The notes below the pieces were generated by a model, which worked only from the letters and a program-made list of their open reading frames with translations, searched no databases and had not been told where the DNA came from. The position numbers and the translations under genes were made by a program. Shown in pieces: positions 47,783-60,600 of a DNA stretch of 64,000 nucleotides. This stretch comes from Myrica gale (lineage: Eukaryota; Streptophyta; Magnoliopsida; Fagales; Myricaceae), in contig OZ005617.1 in NCBI GenBank assembly GCA_963930655.1, positions 21,254,068 through 21,318,067 on the forward strand, written 5' to 3'. Numbering within the stretch: position 1 is the stretch's first letter; every line of letters starts with the position of its first letter.

Positions 47783-50700
47783 ATATACCTTTCATATGCT
47801 AAAATGGCAAAAGGGATCTAATTATCCCTCCACGTGAGAGGCAATAGAAGAGGATCGATGACATCCACATGGCGATGATTTAGCTGGGGAGAAACCAAGC
47901 AATATTCCTGCGTGGCTCTGTATTATGCTGCGGCTACGGTTTCGTATCGGTTTTGAGAATGTTACTAAGAAAAAATAATTTATAAGTGTCTTGTTGGTTT
48001 GGCCTTCTCAGAGTACGTAGGTAAGATTGCAAGAGGGCCCTCAATTACAAAAGGACACATTTAACAATGTGGGACACTAAAAGACTACTCCACCACAAAC
48101 TCAAGCAGTAACAAAAAAAAAATTCTATAAGAAAAAAAAAATTGCAGCAGAAAGAGATGCCGGAAAGATGCTCATTAGAAGTTACTGGAACATCATCGGA
48201 GAATGCTTGATAAAGACGCTGAAAAGCTCGAGAGAAGATGTCGAAAGTTGCCGAATTGATGTCGGACAGGACGTCGGAAAGTCCAAGAGAAGATGTTGGA
48301 CAAGAGCACTGTAAGTCCCTAAAGAAGATGTGAAAATTTGTCAAAATGATGCCAAGCACTAGAAGGCCCAAGAAAAGATAAACAAAAGTCGGTCATAAAT
48401 GCATCCAAACCATAGCCGAAACTAAGCTAGGTCGAATTAAGCTGGGCTTGGACCTGAACTAAGTTGAGACTAAGTCGAATTGGGCCTAAACTGGGTCAAG
48501 TAAGGACAAAAAGAGTGCCGGCCAATTTAAACTACAAGAACAAAATGGTTCTAATACCTTCGGTCTATAGATTTACATCTACTGCATAAAAGTCTTGTTC
48601 ATGGAAGATACTTGTATACTCATTATTGTATAGATGAAATTATAAGAGGGTTTTATAAACCCTCGATTACAATAGCCACAGTACTTGAAAAATGTGTGAG
48701 GCTGAGCTAATCTATCAATAAAAAAAGCTTACTTGAATGCAAATGGATATTGTGAATTGGACGGCGAAAACAAATTAAGAATCGATTCTGTACTTCAATC
48801 TAAAAGCAATAGCTAGATAGGAGAGAATTCAAGACAAAAAAAAAATTACAAAAGCAACAGGCCAGCAAATTATAACTCGAAAGACTCACCCCCTACCAAT
48901 AATGGTGTCATCTCTTTGCGTGAGACCTACATTATTTGGGTTATCTTGTAGCCATGTGTCTGTATTAAGACTCATTTTAATAGCCTTTGTTGAGTGGCTC
49001 CCCACCTAAGCTTAAGATAGTCCCAATCACGAGTCGCTTTTGAACACACGTGATATCGAACAGACGTGATATCGTAGAGGAAAGATATCGAAAAGGCATC
49101 TTAATTAATAAGCCCCCATTCTTTTATGCCCGGCCTGCTTCCATATCTTTCCTCTACTTTGTCAATTAGTATTTTAGTATTTCGTGTCGTTCTTTTGGAA
49201 GCCACTTCCACTGATTGAAGATGGAAATAATCCTTGTTTTATTCTATCTTCTTCTACATATAGGATAAAATAATGAGCTGAATGGCCTGAATTGCGAAGC
49301 TTGTGGAGGGGTGGTTTTGTGATTGATAGGGCGTAGGGATCGACATGGTCCTCACGTGTTAAAAGAGAGGATCGGACGCCTTAACAAAAGGGTAATGGAA
49401 TTGTGATGTGATGTCACCATAGTCTTCTCAGATCTGGCTCCCCTCCCCTCCCCTCCCCCACCGCCCCCACTGAGCAACGCAAGCTGGCATAATGTACGTA
49501 GAACCAGCTTTGAGCCAAGGGCCTTGTAGCGAACTATCTTAAGTTAAAGAAGTACGTACGCATTGAATGAGATAGTTACGGACGAATACTTTCCAATGTA
49601 AAACGCGTTGTTACCAGAAAAATTGGGAAGTTATACATCAAACACAGTGTCTCGTAAGAGTTGGATGTTGAAAGTTACTGGATCAGGATATCATGAGCTT
49701 TTGGTATATGATCGATGCTCATGTCTGCAGGAACAAGAGCAAATCTGATGATTTGGTTTGTAAATTAGTTTTGATAATTTGGTCAATTTTATATTTTCTA
49801 CATATGTGAGCATTTAAAAAGTAGTAGAGGAGTGATAATGTCTCGGGTTATAATTGTATTCTGGGTATCATCCAAATCATGAGAATCAGTTTTTGTTTGT
49901 ACAATTGGGGGCACCGAGTCTGAGAGCATCATTCCCCAGTTATATGGGACGGTGAATTTCTTCATTGGTACGTAGCACCATTTGAAGGCTTCACGCATGA
50001 TGTGTTGGGTACCCCAAATCGATGCTACCAAGTAAGCAACTGATCATGACTAAAGCTGCAGGAGACAAAAATCGTAGAACGATGGAGAGAATCAGGAATA
50101 TGTAATCCTCCAAACGACTCACGTGGTTGTACTATACATGTCTGCACGGCCAGGGGTTTGTGTTCTTTTCTTTTCTATTAGGCATTGTTTGCATGTCGGC
50201 AAACGGACTTAATTAAAAAGGTCTGGATCTGATGAAATACAGCCTGATTCCAGGAAGTTTAGCTGGGAAGACGGTAGGAATCTCAGCATAGTTGCGTTTA
50301 CAAGCACCTCCTAGCAGGAATTAGGTGATGGGTGTGCTGTAAAGATCTCCCTAGATATATACAAAATTACAACAGTCTGTGGCCGGCAGAAATTGGACCA
50401 GATCACGACCTTAATATGGCGCCCAATAAGTAAAAATTTAAAGAGTAATATACATTACCTAACAGTTCTTACTCTACACGGGAGAATGGATTGCCTCCGA
50501 AGGCAAATCCATCCTCCTCTACATGGTGCTCAAGCCTCATCTGTTCCAACTGTTTGATGCCTGTGTTACTGCTGTGACGGCAGTCCTATATGATCGCCCG
50601 TGTCCTTTGATCCTTCTGCTCCATTATTGAAGCGGGAACATTTTTCAGCTTTTCTCACGGTACTACATTCTCAACTGCACATGCATGCATTCTGGTACAT

Positions 50701-52145
50701 ATGCCCTTAAATCATTAACGTTGTTGATATATATGCAAAGTTCAAAACCTAGACCACCAAATTATTCAGATTTTTAGAGGGGTGGGCATGGCTTCCGCAG
50801 TTCTACTCTTCCAACTTATAGTACAGTTTGATGAATATTTGGAAGACAGTGAAAACAATGAATGATGGCGCGCAACCAGTGGGGCTGTAGGTTGACGGTC
50901 GGCAATCAAATCCATGTTTCCCAAGTACCAAAATCACCAATTTTCCTCCTTCCTGACACCGAATTTCCAGTTGGGAAACAACTCATTGGAGCACTAGCTA
51001 GCAAACCGCCCCCACAGCTGCTACCTGCTCATGTCCTCAACGCATGGAGCACAATTTCTTGTATGCTCCCACTATCATATCAAACTCATATCATATCAAA
51101 ATGTGTCTCACCAGCAACGCATGTGCCTGCCCATACTATCTTCCTTTCGAGGCAAATTTTCTTGAATGATTTGACTTATACAGGGCCCTCTTGTATGATC
51201 TGGGAATTTCTGCCCTTCCTGGTTGTGAACTATGAGAATCAATTTTTGCCATATGGAGTTGGCATATGTGGCATGCCAATTATTAGCAATTGGAGGTCCA
51301 TTCACATTTCACTCATCCAGGTTTTGTTATGCTAGGTACAAGTATATATGTACGTAGTTACTGTGCATCTATACAGACTGGTGGCCGTAAGCAGAATTAT
51401 AGCAGTACAGATAATAAATAGAACCAAAACAGTGGTTTCCTTGGTTTTGTACAGTGCTTTAGATCATTGTCTACCCAGCTGCAAGCTCCCAATAATTGAA
51501 GGAAAATAGATGCGGCAAATAACTGCAATCAACCAAAAATAAAATCTAAGAATAAAACATAGTTCCCTAGTTCTGTCTGGGAGTCTGAGGGACCAAAAAG
51601 GAATGAATAAAGCTCCCTTAACCCCAAAAATTTTACCATCCAAAAGTTCCTCTGGATGATTTTTAATCTTTCAATTTCCTCTATAAATCTGAAGGCACTC
51701 TGTCATCTGAAAAACTGAAGCTGCATGTGAAACTGGCTCTTTATCTGATTGTCTTGGTATGCAGATTCTTGTGTCATGGGTAGATGTGTTGATTTAAACT
51801 ACAGACTGGTTGTTACACTAGGCAGCGGCCTTTTCACGTCCTTACCCCGATGTCTCAGATTTTCTGCCGAGGCTCTGCTCTGTCCATCCCTGTTTCTTTG
51901 TGTTTGGGTTACCTCCCGGGAGATTCTGTGTAGCCATTTGGATTTTTTTGGGTAAGTGTAGCCATTTGTATTTGAGATTATTTATAATATCACTTCTTTA
52001 GTAGACCAAAGAAAAACAATAATCACAGCAGATTCCACGTGAAAAGATCTACAATCTTTTCTTCTTCTTTTTTCCCGAGGAAAAGATTTGCAATCTGTTT
52101 TGGTTGCGACATTAAAGAAAGTTGCTTGAACTTCTAGCCTAAAAC
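47783..52145. other. Intergenic, no gene recognised
   Basis: 48150-48370 holds imperfect short repeats of 'agagaagatgt', and 48420-48510 repeats around 'aagctgggct/aactaagttgag', suggesting old repeat DNA. A C-rich run lies at 49440-49470. A 157-codon frame at 50862-51335 has no recognisable domain, compositional bias or splice context and I do not support it. Nothing else seen. Confidence 0.5.
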
Positions 52146-52150
52146 CTCTC
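52146..52150. other. Target-site duplication (left) of the Copia element
   Basis: CTCTC, identical to 62302-62306 on the other side. The right copy sits in a (CT)n run, so the match is slightly less informative than usual. Confidence 0.85.
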
Positions 52151-53390
52151 TGAACAGACTTGTTTAAGACTCAACTTAACCTAGAGGGGGGGTGAATAGG
52201 TTATCCAATTTTTTATAGACTACCTATTACAATTTTTCAACTCAAAGATACTACACAGAGATATAAACACACACCAACAACAATCTTAAAACTATTTTAA
52301 TCAATACGAAAAGATTCTGCACAAACTTCACAAATCAATATTAGTAAGTTCACTGTAAACACATTTCACAACAATATAAATAACCTACTAACAGTAAATC
52401 AATTTAATAGAGAATCTATAATCAAGATTCTTTCACTCAGCACAATCACCGAAGAATTCAATATGCAGTTCAAGATGATTAATTCTTGATTCAAGAACAG
52501 TAAATAAAAGATCAATCACAACACAATGACACAAGTCTTTTGGTTACGAAGAGAAACTCTCTTGGAAACAAATTCCAAAAGAGAAAAACTCTCCGGGCCC
52601 GTAAGCCAGGTAACAGTTTCACTAGTTTTTCAAATTCGAATTACAAGGTGATCAATAGACTCCCGAATACCCAATATCCTAGTCTAACACACTTGCAACC
52701 TTACCCGAACTAAACCATTCGGATCTGCACCTATGCAGGGACAGAGAACCTCTCTTCCATTTGAAAAACCAACCCCACTTACCTAGCTATTCTTACCTTT
52801 GCCGACTTCACTTGCGAACTCGCACAAGCAGCAAACACACGAGCCTGACACTCAAATCTTCAAGATCTCAGCAACCTCTGAAGTCTTGAAATTCTTTGTG
52901 TGGAAACCAAATACAGTGATCAAACTTTTGAACTAAGAATCCTAAAGAGAGGGGTTTTTCTTTAAGGCTTCATTCTCAGTTCATCAAGAGCTCAGAAAAC
53001 CTAAAGGGTGGAAGAACTAAGCACAAAAGAAATCTCTCGAAGAAGGCACAGTAATTCTCGATTTTCTTAGTGCTTTTTTGATGGATATTGAGATGCTTTT
53101 AAGCTAATGGTCACTCTCAATTTCCACGTAGAAAGTTCTGGGCATTTTGGTCTTTCTGGGTGTCTTTAATATAACTAAAACTGAAATAACAAATTTCTGT
53201 TACGTCATTCTTTGAATCGCATTGTTGTCTTACTTGAAGCTGACTTCAAACTGACTTGTCTTGTCTGAAGTAATCCCAAGTTCTTTGTAGTGCAGATTTC
53301 AGCTATTCCCAGAATCCTTACAAACCTAAAATCTCAGGAGTTTCAACAACCATACTCACGAAGGAATGCCAACTAAACATATTCCTAACA
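52151..53390 (-). repeat. 3' LTR of the Copia element
   Basis: 1240 bp, TGTTAGGAATATG...AAGTCTGTTCA on the minus strand. Preceded there by a polypurine tract. Differs from the 5' LTR at four single positions, with no indels seen. Confidence 0.97.
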
Positions 53391-53405
53391 GTCTCCCCCT
53401 TTGGC
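53391..53405 (-). promoter_or_regulatory. Polypurine tract adjoining the 3' LTR
   Basis: Minus-strand AGCCAAAGGGGGAGAC directly abuts the LTR's TGTTAGG. It primes plus-strand DNA synthesis in LTR retroelements. Similar AGGGGGAGA-type tracts occur upstream at 53624-53634, 53674-53684 and 53922-53935. Confidence 0.9.
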
Positions 53406-53921
53406 TTACTTCGTGACAAACATAAAAATACAAACTATCCCACCCCAAGGACATGGATTCTGTTGATCACCACCACAGAACCCATTTACATTTGACAAGC
53501 CTATGAACTCTATCATAGCCTATTCTATAACTACCTGAGATTTCCAAAAACCTGCAGCAAACAACTCAGCAAAGCATAAGCTTTACTTTTGTTAGATAAA
53601 CAACAATATCAATGCAAATAGGGATCTCCCCCTGAGATTAATATCCCTTCCAAAATAGATATAGAATAGAAAGATTCTCCCCCTATGTGTTAACATGTTT
53701 ATACAATATCAGCACATTGAAACTTAACACTTTATGCTAATCAATCGAATGCAGTAATTCAGCAAAATAAAGAACTCAAATACTTTCCACAGAAATCGAG
53801 TCCAACATATAACAGAACATATAACAGATACATATAAGTTCAACAGATTAGCATAGTGACAATAAACAATAAACATAAAAACATAGAACTCAAAAACAAT
53901 CATAACAAAGCAAAGTCAAAA

Positions 53922-53935
53922 TTCTCCCCCTTTTG
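53922..53935 (-). promoter_or_regulatory. Internal polypurine tract copy
   Basis: Minus strand reads CCAAAAGGGGGAGAAT, nearly the same as the tract beside the LTR. It overlaps the 3' flank of the extra ORF. Known SIRE elements carry several such copies. Confidence 0.65.
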
Positions 53936-53958
53936 GCAAGAAGGAAGCCAAAGAGAAG

Positions 53959-55233
53959 TCAATCAGAATCAACAGCATCAGAGTCATTATTTGTAGCAGC
54001 ACCAGCAGAAGGAGCATCATCAGAGGCAGAACAATCAGGATCTCCAAGGCCGCCAGCCATACTAGAGGCACCACGTGAGGGCACCACTTGTAAATGTTGA
54101 CAAATTGTGGCAACATCATGCAACACTTTAGTCAATGTAAGTTGCATGGTCTGTTGAGTGGCAAGCAAAGTGGATTGTACAGAAGAGGAAGTATTGGAAC
54201 GCTCAGTAAGGAGCTGCAATGCCTCAACAACATACTTCATATCAGAGGTCATAGGACCTGGACTAGAAGATGGAAATGAGGGTTTAGGACCCTTATGAGA
54301 CTGACTCTGTTTTAAAGTTGTAGGCCCAAGAGGTTGAGCAAGCTTTAACCGAGGTTCAGTGCGAGAAATAGTAATACAACTTGAACTCAGAAATTTCATG
54401 ATCAGACATGGATAGGGCAGTAAACTGGTGGTGGAGTTAGACTGAAAGACTTTTAACATGTGAGCACATATGTGAGAGGGCAGATCAATGCTATCATTGA
54501 CTAAAAACGCATAAAGAAAACGCATGCGTTCGAATGATAATTGAGATAAAGATTTAGTAGGAAAAATATTAGTAGAAATTATTCTACTAATGATTTGATT
54601 TTCAGCAGAAAAATGTTGAGAACTGAACTCCTTGGCTGTAAAAGACATGTTCTTATCAGCAAATAAAGTGGCCATAGAACTAGGTGAAGGTCGAGTAGAA
54701 ACATTATAAGGAAAAACTGGACGATTCACTCTAGGAATACCAAGACACTGAGCAAGGAAAGATGGGTGAATATCAAGATATTGTCCTCTAAAGTAAACAG
54801 AGAATGAATTTGTATCAGAAATTGCATGAATGTTTGAATAGAATTCTCTTACCACCTCCTCAGAAGGAGGAACCAATTGGGTAAGTAATCCTTCCCAGCC
54901 TCTGGATATAATTTTTTCTGAAAACTGCAAATGTGAAAGTTCATGTAAGAGAACTTCTCGCTCCAGTATAACTCCTTTAGTGCTGAATTTCTTCGTATAG
55001 TATGACTCAGCTTCAGCATTAAAGAACTTAGACACAGGTATAGGTTTGGGTGAGGAATCCTGTAGAGTTTCCTTTCCTTTAACAGATCGAGTGAAGCTCT
55101 GAGCCACTTGACTCTTGGTACGTTTGGATATGGGTTCTGTTATTGGAGAGGCAGGTTGTTTGTCGGAGGACTTTGCAGGAGACAATGGCCTTTTCTCAGC
55201 ATTTTTCACCGCAGCATGTTTGATCCTAACCAT
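53959..55233 (-). CDS. Extra ORF of the SIRE-like Copia element (env-like position; putative plant transposon protein)
   Basis: An uninterrupted 424-aa frame downstream of RNase H and before the polypurine tract, in the position of the 'env-like' ORF3 of SIRE elements. The N-terminus (1-65) is basic and Ser/Pro/Lys-rich. Residues about 70-260 include FFNAEAESYYTKKF, RGWEGLLTQLVPPSEEVVREF and FRGQYLDIHPSFLAQCLGIP, resembling the 'putative plant transposon protein' domain found beside plant retroelements. The C-terminus is Ser-rich and ends in a very acidic tail (NNDSDAVDSD). I see no signal peptide, strong membrane helix or fusion-type region, so an envelope role is not supported by the sequence. 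The function is unknown. Confidence 0.75.
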   Translation of the reverse strand: MVRIKHAAVKNAEKRPLSPAKSSDKQPASPITEPISKRTKSQVAQSFTRSVKGKETLQDSSPKPIPVSKFFNAEAESYYTKKFSTKGVILEREVLLHELSHLQFSEKIISRGWEGLLTQLVPPSEEVVREFYSNIHAISDTNSFSVYFRGQYLDIHPSFLAQCLGIPRVNRPVFPYNVSTRPSPSSMATLFADKNMSFTAKEFSSQHFSAENQIISRIISTNIFPTKSLSQLSFERMRFLYAFLVNDSIDLPSHICAHMLKVFQSNSTTSLLPYPCLIMKFLSSSCITISRTEPRLKLAQPLGPTTLKQSQSHKGPKPSFPSSSPGPMTSDMKYVVEALQLLTERSNTSSSVQSTLLATQQTMQLTLTKVLHDVATICQHLQVVPSRGASSMAGGLGDPDCSASDDAPSAGAATNNDSDAVDSD

Positions 55234-55239
55234 CTATAA

Positions 55240-56080
55240 ATGATTTAACAAATAAGTTCAAATACTGAAGAGAAAAACAGTAACTAGGAGAACATAAAAA
55301 CTCTAGTTTTCATGAAAATCATAAAAGAACTGATAAGAAATACAAAACCCATTTACTATAAGACAACCAAAGTTAATTTCGGAATCACAGAAGTATTTAC
55401 AACTAGATTTTGCATTTTTAATAGAAGAAAATAATGTGGGATTTATCAATAATAAAAAAATGAAACAGTAAATGAGTGAATCTTTAACAATCGGCATATA
55501 CAAGTAATCTAGAGAGATAAGCAAATATATATCTGTTGGACCCATATGTGAAAGAGAAAAAGAATACAAAACCCCATAAAAAAAACGAACCAGTGTGGGA
55601 ACAATAATCTAGTATATAATCAAACTAAAATGAAGAGATAGAGAGAGAGTTGAGTACCTTGTTGAAGATGTAAATTATGTTTAGCCAAAGAACACTTGAT
55701 ATGTAAGTGAGAGCAAATGAGATATGGAGGAGTACGAAAAGAGGAGCGGCGCAAAGAGAGAAGATGAAGAAACTCAAAGTGTCGAAAAGATAGGTCAAAA
55801 GTAGGTTTATAACTCATTAAGGGCAAAATTGGAAAGTGAAGACAAAATACTTTTGCTTTTGGAACCCATGTGATAGACCATTGAATATTCAACGTATTAT
55901 GAAATATAGCATTTATTCAACACTTAGACAATTTAGCTACACTTTGTTCTACCATGTTAGCCAAGCTATTTCGTCTCTTCCAGCAATATAGTGACATCTG
56001 TTTGACTTCAAGTAAACTTCTAAAAGCAGATTAATTGCAGAGAAAAAAATATGACAAATAAAATAAAAAAAATCTAGATA
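55240..56080 (-). other. Non-coding spacer of the Copia element between RNase H and the extra ORF
   Basis: AT-rich; short frames (55303-55569, 55620-55892) have no recognisable features. It may hold the leader of a separate transcript for the extra ORF. Confidence 0.5.
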
Positions 56081-56084
56081 AATC

Positions 56085-56357
56085 TTAAGGCATTTGACAT
56101 ATACCTATTGCTTGCCTTAAAAATTCGAATCTTACTGAATCAAGTGGTTTTGTTAATAGATCAGCAAGTTGATTTTCTGTAGATACATGTGCAATAGAAA
56201 TAATCTGTTTCTCAACTAAATCACGTATAAAATGATGCCTAATATCTATATGTTTTGTTCTTGAGTGTTGAACGGGATTTTTAGAAATATTGATAGCACT
56301 TGTATTATCACAGTAAACAAGCATAGAATCTTGATGAATATCATAATCACAAAGCAT
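56085..56357 (-). pseudogene. Copia RNase H C-terminal part, out of frame with the rest of pol
   Basis: Encodes the end of RNase H (VYCDNTSAINISKNPVQHSR..., KHIDIRHHFIRD, ADLLTKP), the normal C-terminus of a Copia polyprotein. It is displaced by one base from the preceding frame at an eight-A run (about 56359-56366), the likely site of a one-base gain. The displaced frame ends prematurely just after. Confidence 0.9.
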
Positions 56358-57672
56358 TTTTTTTCATCCATAAAAGTTGAGTACAACAGCTACCCATGGC
56401 TATATATTCGGCCTCAGCAGTGGATAATGATATTGAGTTTTGCTTTTTACTCAGCCAAGCAACCAAATTAGTGCCCAAAAAGAAACAACCACCTGATGTA
56501 CTCTTTCTATCATCAGAATTTCCTGCCCAATCAGCATCAGTATATCCTACTAAACAAGTGTTAGATTCTTTAGAGTACCAGATGCCATAATCAATAGTAC
56601 CATTTACATAACGAATTATTTTCTTAACAGCCTCCAGATGTGATTCTTTGGGTTTTGCTTGAAACCTAGCACATACTCCTACACTAAAAGATATATCTGG
56701 TCTGCTAGCAGTCAAGTATAATAAGCTGCCTATCATGCTACGATACATGGTATGGTCAACATCTTTCCCATTAGAATCAACACTCAATTTAATAGAAATA
56801 TTCATAGGCACTTTGGTATGTTTCTTATTATCTAAGCCAAAACGTTTTACTAGATTCTTTGCATATTTAGACTGTGAAATAAACAGCCCTTCCTTGCCTT
56901 GATTAATTTGCAGTCCTAAAAAGTAATGTAATTCACCTACCATGCTCATTTCAAACTCTTTTTGCATAGATTCTGCAAATTCATTAGCAATAGACTCTTT
57001 TGGAAAACCAAACACAATATCGTCTACATAAATTTGGGCTATTAAAATATGTTTGTTGGTTTTCTTTATAAAGAGAGTACGATCAGCACCTCCTCTAGCA
57101 AACCCTTTTTCAAGTAAATATGTGGTCAATCTTTCATACCAAGCTCTAGGAGCTTGCTTTAACCCATAAAGAGCCTTTTTTAGTTTGAACACATAATTAG
57201 GATACTTAGGATCTACAAACCCTTTTGGTTGTTCTACAAAAACTTCTTCTTGCAGAATTCCATTTAGAAAGGCAGATTTTACATCCATTTGAAATAATTT
57301 AAAACCCATTGAACAAGCTATAGCTAATAAAATACGAATGGATTCTAATCTTGCTACTGGTGCAAAGGTCTCATCGAAATCAATGCCTTCTATTTGAGAA
57401 TAGCCTTGAGCTACTAAACGGGCTTTATTTCTAACCACTACACCATGTTCATCAGATTTGTTTTTATATATCCATTTTGTACCAACAATATTATTATTAG
57501 AAGGTCTAGGTACTAGATACCACACATCATTCCTAATAAATTGATTTAGCTCTTCATGCATGGCATTTACCCAACATTCATCTTTTAAAGCCTCATTAAT
57601 ATTTTTCGGTTCAACTAAAGACACATAGCATGAATATAAGATTTGGTTTAGAACTCTACCTCGTAGTCTCAT
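56347..57672 (-). pseudogene. Copia reverse transcriptase-RNase H segment of pol
   Basis: 441-aa frame lying in the same frame as the gag-integrase ORF but separated from it by one stop codon. RT motifs: [51 protein letters not shown] and catalytic YVDD (residues 215-218). RNase H starts near residue 375 (GYTDADWAG...[23 protein letters not shown]). It has no translation start of its own that would be expected in this family, so it depends on stop read-through or is dead. The 3' end is cut by the frameshift described for 56085-56357. Confidence 0.95.
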
Positions 57673-57675
57673 ACC

Positions 57676-60600
57676 TTAATTGATTTGGCCAATAACATTT
57701 TGTTTGGGATGATTCAATTTCACACGTGAAGAGGGTTCTTTGCCTTCATCAGATTCAGAATCTTTATTACCATCAGATTCTGTATCAGCTTGATCAACAT
57801 TTTCTTCTGTCAATTCTGAATTTTCAGTAGCTTCATGCTCTTCTTCTTCAACCTGTTTTTCTTGTTTCTCAACACCATTCTCAAGATTATTCAGATTAGT
57901 AGTATCATATAAATCATCATCTATTTTCACATTAATGGTCTCCATAACAGCAAGTGTACGTAAATTATACACTCTATAAGCTCTACTAGATGATGAATAT
58001 CCTAAGAATATTCCTTCATCATTACGTGTGTCAAATTTTCCCAAATTTTCTCTGTCACGTAAAATGTAGCACTTACTACCAAATATTTTAAAATACTTCA
58101 CTGTAGGTCTTTTTCCATACCATATCTCATAAGGTGTTTTATGAGTTTTAGGACGAAGATAGACACGATTTATAATATGACATGCAGTGTTTATTGCTTC
58201 ACCCCAGAATTTTTGAGCAATATCTTTACTATGAATCAACACCCGAGCCATTTCTTGAAGAGCTCGGTTCTTCCTTTCTACTACTCCATTTTGTTGTGGA
58301 GTAATTGGAGCTGAAAATTCTTTATGTATTCCCTCTTCATAACAGTATGTTTGTAAATTAGTATTATCAAACTCGGTTCCATGGTCACTTCTAATTCTTA
58401 AGATTTTACACCCTTGTTCATTTTGTAAACGATTACAAAGTCTTTTAACCTTCTCAAAGGTTTCAGACTTGTCTCTTAGTAACTCAATCCAGGTATACCT
58501 GGAGAAATCATCTACCACAACCAGGATGTATTTTCTGCCACCAAGACTTTCAGTTCTTGTTGGCCCCATTAAGTCCATATGCAATAATTCTAAACATTTT
58601 GAGGTACGAATATTAGTAGTTTTCTTATGAGATGTTCTAACTTGTTTACTGAGTTGACATGGTCCACAAATTCTGTCAACTTTCTTACCTAATTTTGGAA
58701 CACCATTAACTATACTACCAATATTTGATAACTCATGATAATTCAAGTGACCTAATCTTTGATGCCAAAGTTGAGTTATATCATTTTTTACATGATTACA
58801 AGATATGTCAGCATTAGTAACTAGTCCATAACAGTTATCTGATGTACGGGTACCTCTAAACATGGCTTTACCTTTAGAGTCCATTACCAGACAATTATTC
58901 TTGGTGAATTTAACATCAAAACCAGAATCACATATCTGACTTATGCTTAATAAATTTGATTTTAAACCTTGCACATAAAACACATCATTAAAAACCAAAT
59001 TTCCAGAAAGAGTTATAGATCCTTTACCAAGAATTTCAGACTTGCTTCCATCTCCAAATGTTACAGCACCTTCTTTGCTATCTTTAAAAGTAGTGAAGAG
59101 ACTCTTATCTCCACACATATGTTTTGAACAGCCACTGTCAAGATACCACGTGAAGATGCTTTTTGCCTTTAAGGCAATGTGTGCTACAAAACATGAGTTA
59201 GTCTCTTTCTTTTTCCAAACTAACTTTTGTTTAACATGTGGATTTAGTTTTTGATTTATATGCTGAATTTGTTGAGATAATCTACTTACTTGAACTATCA
59301 ATTTATCAAATTCAGACTTAGTAACATTGTTTGAAAATGACTGAACATGTCTTTTTCCATTTTTTAACAAATCAAAACATTTAGGCTTAGTATGACCTAC
59401 TTTACCACAATAAAAACATGTAGGAATAAATCTGGAAAATTTAGATTTCACAAGAGTAGAAGTTTTATTTACTACCTTTTCTGGAACATTTGGTGAACTC
59501 TTGTTTTTCAGACTTGCAGGCACAAAAACAACTTTGTCAGAAGATATAGGTACAGAAATAGAATTATCAAAACCCAAACCTCGTTTGTTACCTTCAGATT
59601 GTCCTATACTCAGCATCTTATTAAGTTTGTTGGTACCACAAGAAAACTTTTCCAATTGTTCTTTAGTTTGGTCCAACTCTTTTGATATTCTAGAAACACA
59701 CTCTTCTAAGGAAGTGTTCATGGACTTAAGTTCTGAAATCAGTTTATTTTTCTCTTTTAACTCTTTATTCAGATCATCTTTTTCATTTTCAACCAGGACA
59801 ATTCTTTTAAGAGTCAGAATACTTTCCTTTTTCAGTTTGACACTTTCCTCGTAGAGTTCTTGATAAGACTCTTTCAAGGACTCAAAGTCATCATCATCTT
59901 CAATGACAGTTTCACCTGCATCAGCAACAGTAGAAATTTCATCAGTTTTGATTAAAGATGTAAAGGCAAGAAAATTTACCTTTTCCTTGTTGGTGCTTTC
60001 ATTTTCTGAAAAATCTGACTCCTCATCTGAATCTGAAAGAGATGTCTTCAAAGCACTTTTCCCTTTAGATTTTAAGTAAGTAGGACACTCAACTTTAAAG
60101 TGACCGTATCCTTTACACCCATGACATTGTAAACCTTGTTCTTGTTTCCTTTTAAAATCTTTCTTTTCAGATTTATCTTTCTGCTCATCATTCTTCCAAT
60201 TTGGTTTAGAAAATGATTTAGTATTAGATTTTTGGCCTTTCCAATTCCTGCCTTTCTTAAACCTAAAGGCTTTCCTAAATTTCTTAACAAATAAGGCCAT
60301 ATCATCTTCATCATAACTATCATTTTCAGATTCGGAATTCTCTTCAATAGTTTTCAAAGCTATTGATTTTCCTTTCTTTATAGCAGGAAGAGTCATCTCA
60401 TAAGTTTGAAGAGATCCTACCAGCTCATCTAGGTTTATAGAATCCAATATCTTGCTCTCTTCAATAGCAGTTACCTTAGGCCTAAATCTTTCTGGTAATG
60501 ACCTTAAAATCTTACGAACCACTTTAGATTCAGACATTTTTTCACCAAGGCTGAAACTCGAGTTTACTAAATTTGTAAGTTTACCATGAAACTCATCAAA

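Noticed and set aside
50862-51335. 157-codon open frame on the plus strand
   Set aside because: No recognisable domain, signal, repeat or splice context; a frame of this length can occur by chance in 64 kb of six-frame DNA.
59501-59854. 117-aa plus-strand frame inside the Copia element
   Set aside because: Antisense shadow of the gag coiled-coil region.
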